NCBI RefSeq assembly: GCF_000006565.2
Contig: NC_031479.1
Coordinates: forward strand, 2,046,001-2,110,000
Length of the DNA: 64,000 nt
Direction of reading: 5' to 3'
Source of the DNA: Toxoplasma gondii ME49
Lineage: Eukaryota > Apicomplexa > Conoidasida > Eucoccidiorida > Sarcocystidae
Within the stretch, counting starts at the first letter, position 1. Each line of letters opens with the position of its first letter. The notes below the pieces were generated by a model that made no database searches, was not told where the DNA came from, and worked only from the letters and a program-made list of their open reading frames with translations. The position numbers were made by a program, and so were the translations under genes. Positions 60,301 through 64,000 of this stretch are shown in pieces.

Positions 60301-62562
60301 AGACTAAGAGAAGCCTATAGAAATACGGAAGTCTGCTCGCGTTACAAGGACGACTGGTGGTGTCTGTCGAATGGGGGTCTTCTGCGTTATCGTAGCTGCC
60401 GCATTCTCAGATGACTCCTGTGTGCTCAGAGGGGGGAGGCTTCTTTTGGAACCAGCCCATCAAATAGCGGCGAGGCTAGAGACAATTTCGATGGACGAAA
60501 CGAGGGTGTATGTTTGCTGTTGAAGTCACTGGAGTCTTCCTAGAAGAGACATAGAGACAGATCTGTCGAAGAAGCCCACCAATGCTTCTTCCATGTTCTA
60601 AGCCGAAAGAGGTAGGTTCTTTTTTGTCATCGAGTGCTCCTGTGAAGCATGGAAAGGACCTTTAATCAGGTAGTTCGACTTGGAGAGTTTCGAGAGACGA
60701 CGGGCAGTCTCGTTCACATGATCTCACAGCAGGATGGAGACGCTGAGGCCGTTGAGCTGAAAGGAACATTAGAGAAGTGCCACTAGTGTGTGCTTTTAGT
60801 GCCGTCGCTTAGACACACCGCATCACGTCACCACACATATATCCGCTCGTCATTGAAAGTACGTTGAATACATAAACTGAACGGATGGTTCCCTGAAAAA
60901 CCACCGTGACCACCGACGGTCAGGAGAGTTTGATGCTCGCGCTCTAGGTTGGTAATCGCCGAACCTGAAGGCGCCTCTACTGCGACGTGGTACAAACAAT
61001 ATCGTCCCTCACCTCGAGCCATTTCCCCTGGACTCTAGGTTTGCGTTCACGACGTGTATTCCTCAAAAGATGATCTTCTCAAGTCTCGCTCCCATGCGGG
61101 ATGCTGTCATTCAATTGCGAAGGGAGGAACAAAGGAAAGCCGCTGGTTCAGTGGACTCCCGCATCAATGACGTGGGAAGAGCCACCCATAGCGGCAAAGC
61201 AATTGAAGCGATGCCTTATCGGGATCTCTGTAGTTCCATCAGAAAGGTTTCTCCAGGCAGGCCACAGATGCACTGGCAAGCATGGCAACTCGGGGCGTCA
61301 TCACGGACAGCGCGGGACGTCCGAGCATCGCCTTGAATGATATGGTGGAACAGGTGGCCTCTCCGTGGCCTTTACCGGTTCCCTTGCTGTTGTATTACTC
61401 GTACACGTACTATGATGATGCTGAGTGACCTGCGAAAAATGTGGGTTTTCTGCATAGTGCTACCTGAGTACACTAGCTCGACAAGTGAGTCAGGAAGGCG
61501 AATTTTTAAGGGTGAGCTGTCGTGCCCTCCACTAGAGGAGGGGCACCAACGTCTCTTCCGTCTGCGTCAAAATACTCGCGACATATCAAAAGCAACGTTT
61601 GATCATGCACTGCTGCTCCTTCACACGCGCTTTATGTTGGAAAAGGCCACATGGTAAAAGTGATCGAATACGCACAGGATCCCGCGAATGTATCGCACCT
61701 TCCTTCCCCGTACAGGAAGTTTCTGAGCGAAGAAGAGGACAGGCCATTCAACTCTGCTTATCCGTTTTGTTTTGGAAAAATTTAAAGAGTGCAATCACGC
61801 CCCAGAAGAAAATGAGACGGATGCACTCTAAAAGTGTTGCGGCACTTCAAAGAATCGAAGTAATGAAGGAAACCTCTTTGTGCCCAAGTGGACACAGCTG
61901 GGTTACGGTAGCTTTTTCAGATCCGTATGCCCAGTGGTGTCAACAGACAAAGCGAGAACATGTGTTCCACATCTGCTTGCAGCTCAAGGGATCCGACCCT
62001 TCTTGCCTGCTTGACGTTGGGCGGGAACATGCAAATAAAAAAAGTGCGACAAGGACGACTCCTCACCTAAGTTAAATCGCCGTGCAACAAGAGATTGAGA
62101 CTGCGCGCGTTTTCATCAGATTATCCTCCCTGCCAGGTAACATCCCTGCTCTGACTCCGTTCCAGCGACACAGCAAGCTCGCCGAATCACTATAGGTTAT
62201 CGAAATCTTCCTATTATACAGGCTTCATTCTCATGAGCAAACCCCACAAAATCACACTAATGTAGCTGCGCGCCCTAAAAATGAGAGTACAGTATGCAAC
62301 ACATATATACATGAATTCTGATTAGAGCTCGTACTTAGTTTGCCGCCGCGTCTCTCTCTCATATGTGGACTCTTGCGTCTGCAATATCCAAAAGTCCTCC
62401 AGCGCTCGTTCTCCCATCGAGGGGGCTGCAGCATTGTTCTTGGGGTAGACTCAAAACATTGATACAATCTTTTCCCCCCAAATCCGCACCGTTCCTGAAT
62501 CGCCTGCTTTGGACATCAAGTTCTGGTTCCACCCTTGCGAGTTCACAAATGGAACTGCAAAA
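57377..62562. other. RON5 upstream region and gene-poor stretch
   Basis: The first 1-2 kb right of 57376 must hold the RON5 promoter and leader. Beyond that I see no gene I can support. The best loose pieces are on the minus strand. At 59691-59527, after a CAG acceptor, a frame reads AYRLKRFSFTGGGKHVAS and ends KKKNPNFL. At 61016-60828 there is a 63-codon frame with GGHGGFSGNHPFSLC. At 60261-60064 there is a 65-codon frame. I could not join these by phase. Plus-strand frames at 61070-62075 are similarly isolated. Confidence 0.4.
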
Positions 62563-63992
62563 TCATATGTCTTCCACGAGCACACGCGATGCCCCCGCTT
62601 CCGCGCACTCTCTATTTCCGACTACACGTTGGCATTTCGAGGCTACAGAGCCCTCGTCTTCTTCGTCGGAAGAGGCGAAGCTCGGGTGCACAACCGTGTT
62701 CAGTGCCGTGTTGCGAATGAGAATCTCTCTAGCTGCCCTCCCTTCTTCAGTATCATCCTGCTCTAAAAGTTCCAGAAGATCGTCGCTACTTCTCTTCATT
62801 AAAGAGGCATGCCCTGTTGGTCTGCAAGAAACACAAAACACAAACGACGTTCCCACAGATCCGTGACACTTGACGCGTCCTTCCCCCACAATACACGCAC
62901 CATTTTCACACCGATTCAGCACTAATGATACCATAGAAGCATCCCCTACAAGCCACGGAACGCAGGAAGCTCCCTAATCTGGTACACTACAGGAATTCTC
63001 GAAAAGTGGTCAAGGTGAAAAACCACCCTACATAGAAAGTCCACGTGTTGTCCTGCCAAAAGTTCCTATTTAAGAAGCGACGCTTCAAATGAAAACATCG
63101 AGGAAGTACTTGCTCACAAGACACACATACACAATGCATCCCGTGATAAACCAGGGGTCTCACCCTTGCACATACCAGCTTGCCGCGGCAACCGGGACAG
63201 GAAAACCTCACCGCCTCTGAACGTCTTCGAACTGAAACATACCAGAATAAATTACTGACTTGACGCAACCTCTTCATGGCATCCCTATTGTCATATGAAC
63301 GCTGCGTCGCCTGTGGTTTATCTGACCCCCAATCGTTCACCACGATCGATCAGGAAAGACGTCCAGGCGCGTCTCCAAAAACTCTGGATCACTCATGGCC
63401 CTGAGTTGTTTGTCTGACGGACACCGGAAGCCGCTGTCCTCCACCTTGATCCTTCATTTCAGTTTCATATCTCAGACTTACACTCTCTTTCTAATACGAT
63501 CGAAGCGGCCTGAATGACGGTCACGATCGTGCCAGTGCGAGTCTCCTTCAGGGTCCTAGAAAGACAAAAGGGCGACAACATGATGGAGAACAGAGTTACA
63601 TCGCAGCATTCGCAAAGCGTGACACCGTGAAGAGCAAGAACGTTTCCCACCGTACTGTGCAGACAGCTCTTGCGCAAGTCGGCACTAGCTTTCACCAATA
63701 ATTACGGAAACCATCCTCACTTCAAGGTGTGGTACAACCGAATCAAATCACCGTCCGCGCCGTTCCTCTGTGGCCCACAGCTGTCTCCGTCGTCATCGTC
63801 GTCCGCACACCAGAAAAGCATAACTCATAGACACCTAGGAATCGCATTTTATAATGGATAACAGCGAGTTTACCTTCAAGACGTTTTTCGGACACGGACG
63901 CCGTTGCAGTACACGAAAGAACCACGAAATTAGACGCAGTGCCCATAGCAGCAACATCGCGCGCTTACGTTGATCTCCTGAACGACGCCCAT
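62563..63992 (-). CDS. Small acidic protein or 3' part of a larger gene
   Basis: I do not recognise this protein. Three exons agree in phase: 63992-63969 (ATG, then GVVQEIN before GTAAGC), 63555-63482 and 62821-62563, giving 357 nt (118 residues). The middle exon reads DPEGDSHWHDRDRHSGRF and then RIRKR, a charged, His/Asp/Arg-rich stretch. The last exon reads KRSSDDLLELLEQDDTEEG, HPSFASSDEEDEGSVAS, and ends RVLVEDI. Both introns have ordinary splice sites, and the last acceptor follows a clear pyrimidine tract. The ATG is only 8 bases from the window edge, so it may be internal to a longer gene. The acidic, serine-rich tail suggests a soluble nuclear or cytosolic protein, but no function can be given. 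Confidence 0.55.
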
Positions 63993-64000
63993 CGAAACGG

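Noticed and set aside
1..64000. tRNA or rRNA genes, CRISPR arrays, transposase or reverse-transcriptase genes.
   Set aside because: I saw no cloverleaf with a convincing T-loop, no regularly spaced repeats and no mobile-element protein motifs. A scan with tRNA and transposon profiles would be decisive.

Overview
The window is nuclear DNA of a cyst-forming coccidian (Apicomplexa, Sarcocystidae), most likely Toxoplasma or a close relative such as Hammondia or Neospora. The reasons are: genes of many short exons with GT-AG introns of a few hundred bases; about one gene per 7-9 kb; a SAG1-related (SRS) surface antigen; and a 35-exon gene with a signal peptide that I read as rhoptry neck protein RON5. 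There are no bacterial, viral or CRISPR features. The exon models were built by hand from splice signals and reading-phase continuity. Phase agreement is good support for the large genes and only suggestive for the small ones.

Layout from left to right. 1-1618: downstream flank, nothing recognised. 1619-14339 (-): SEC31, the COPII outer-coat subunit, in 14 exons. 14340-16469: divergent promoter region. 16470-19070 (+): MPP10, a U3 snoRNP protein, in one exon. 20542-21449 (-): a tentative small membrane protein in seven exons. 22034-23622 (-): fibrillarin, in three exons starting with a 7-nt coding exon. 26432-27091 (-): a single-domain, GPI-type SRS surface antigen. 28762-30930 (-): one or two unrecognised spliced genes. 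31000-36320 (+): a nine-finger C2H2 protein of TFIIIA type, in seven exons. 38555-57376 (-): RON5, about 1768 residues. 57377-62562: no gene that I can support. 62563-63992 (-): a small acidic protein, or the 3' part of a larger gene.

SEC31 acts in ER-to-Golgi transport, which also feeds the parasite's secretory organelles. MPP10, fibrillarin and the TFIIIA-like protein all belong to ribosome production (U3 processome, rRNA 2'-O-methylation, 5S rRNA transcription) and lie within 20 kb. RON5 and the SRS protein act at the host-parasite interface.

Non-genic points of note: an apparently exact 232-bp tandem duplication in a RON5 intron; a diverged dispersed repeat present once in a SEC31 intron and once upstream of fibrillarin; AT and GA microsatellites in introns; a GC-AG intron in SEC31; and several very small exons. 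I found no clearly new biological system. The least explained material is the 28.7-30.9 kb locus, the hidden membrane-protein gene and the C-terminal region of RON5.
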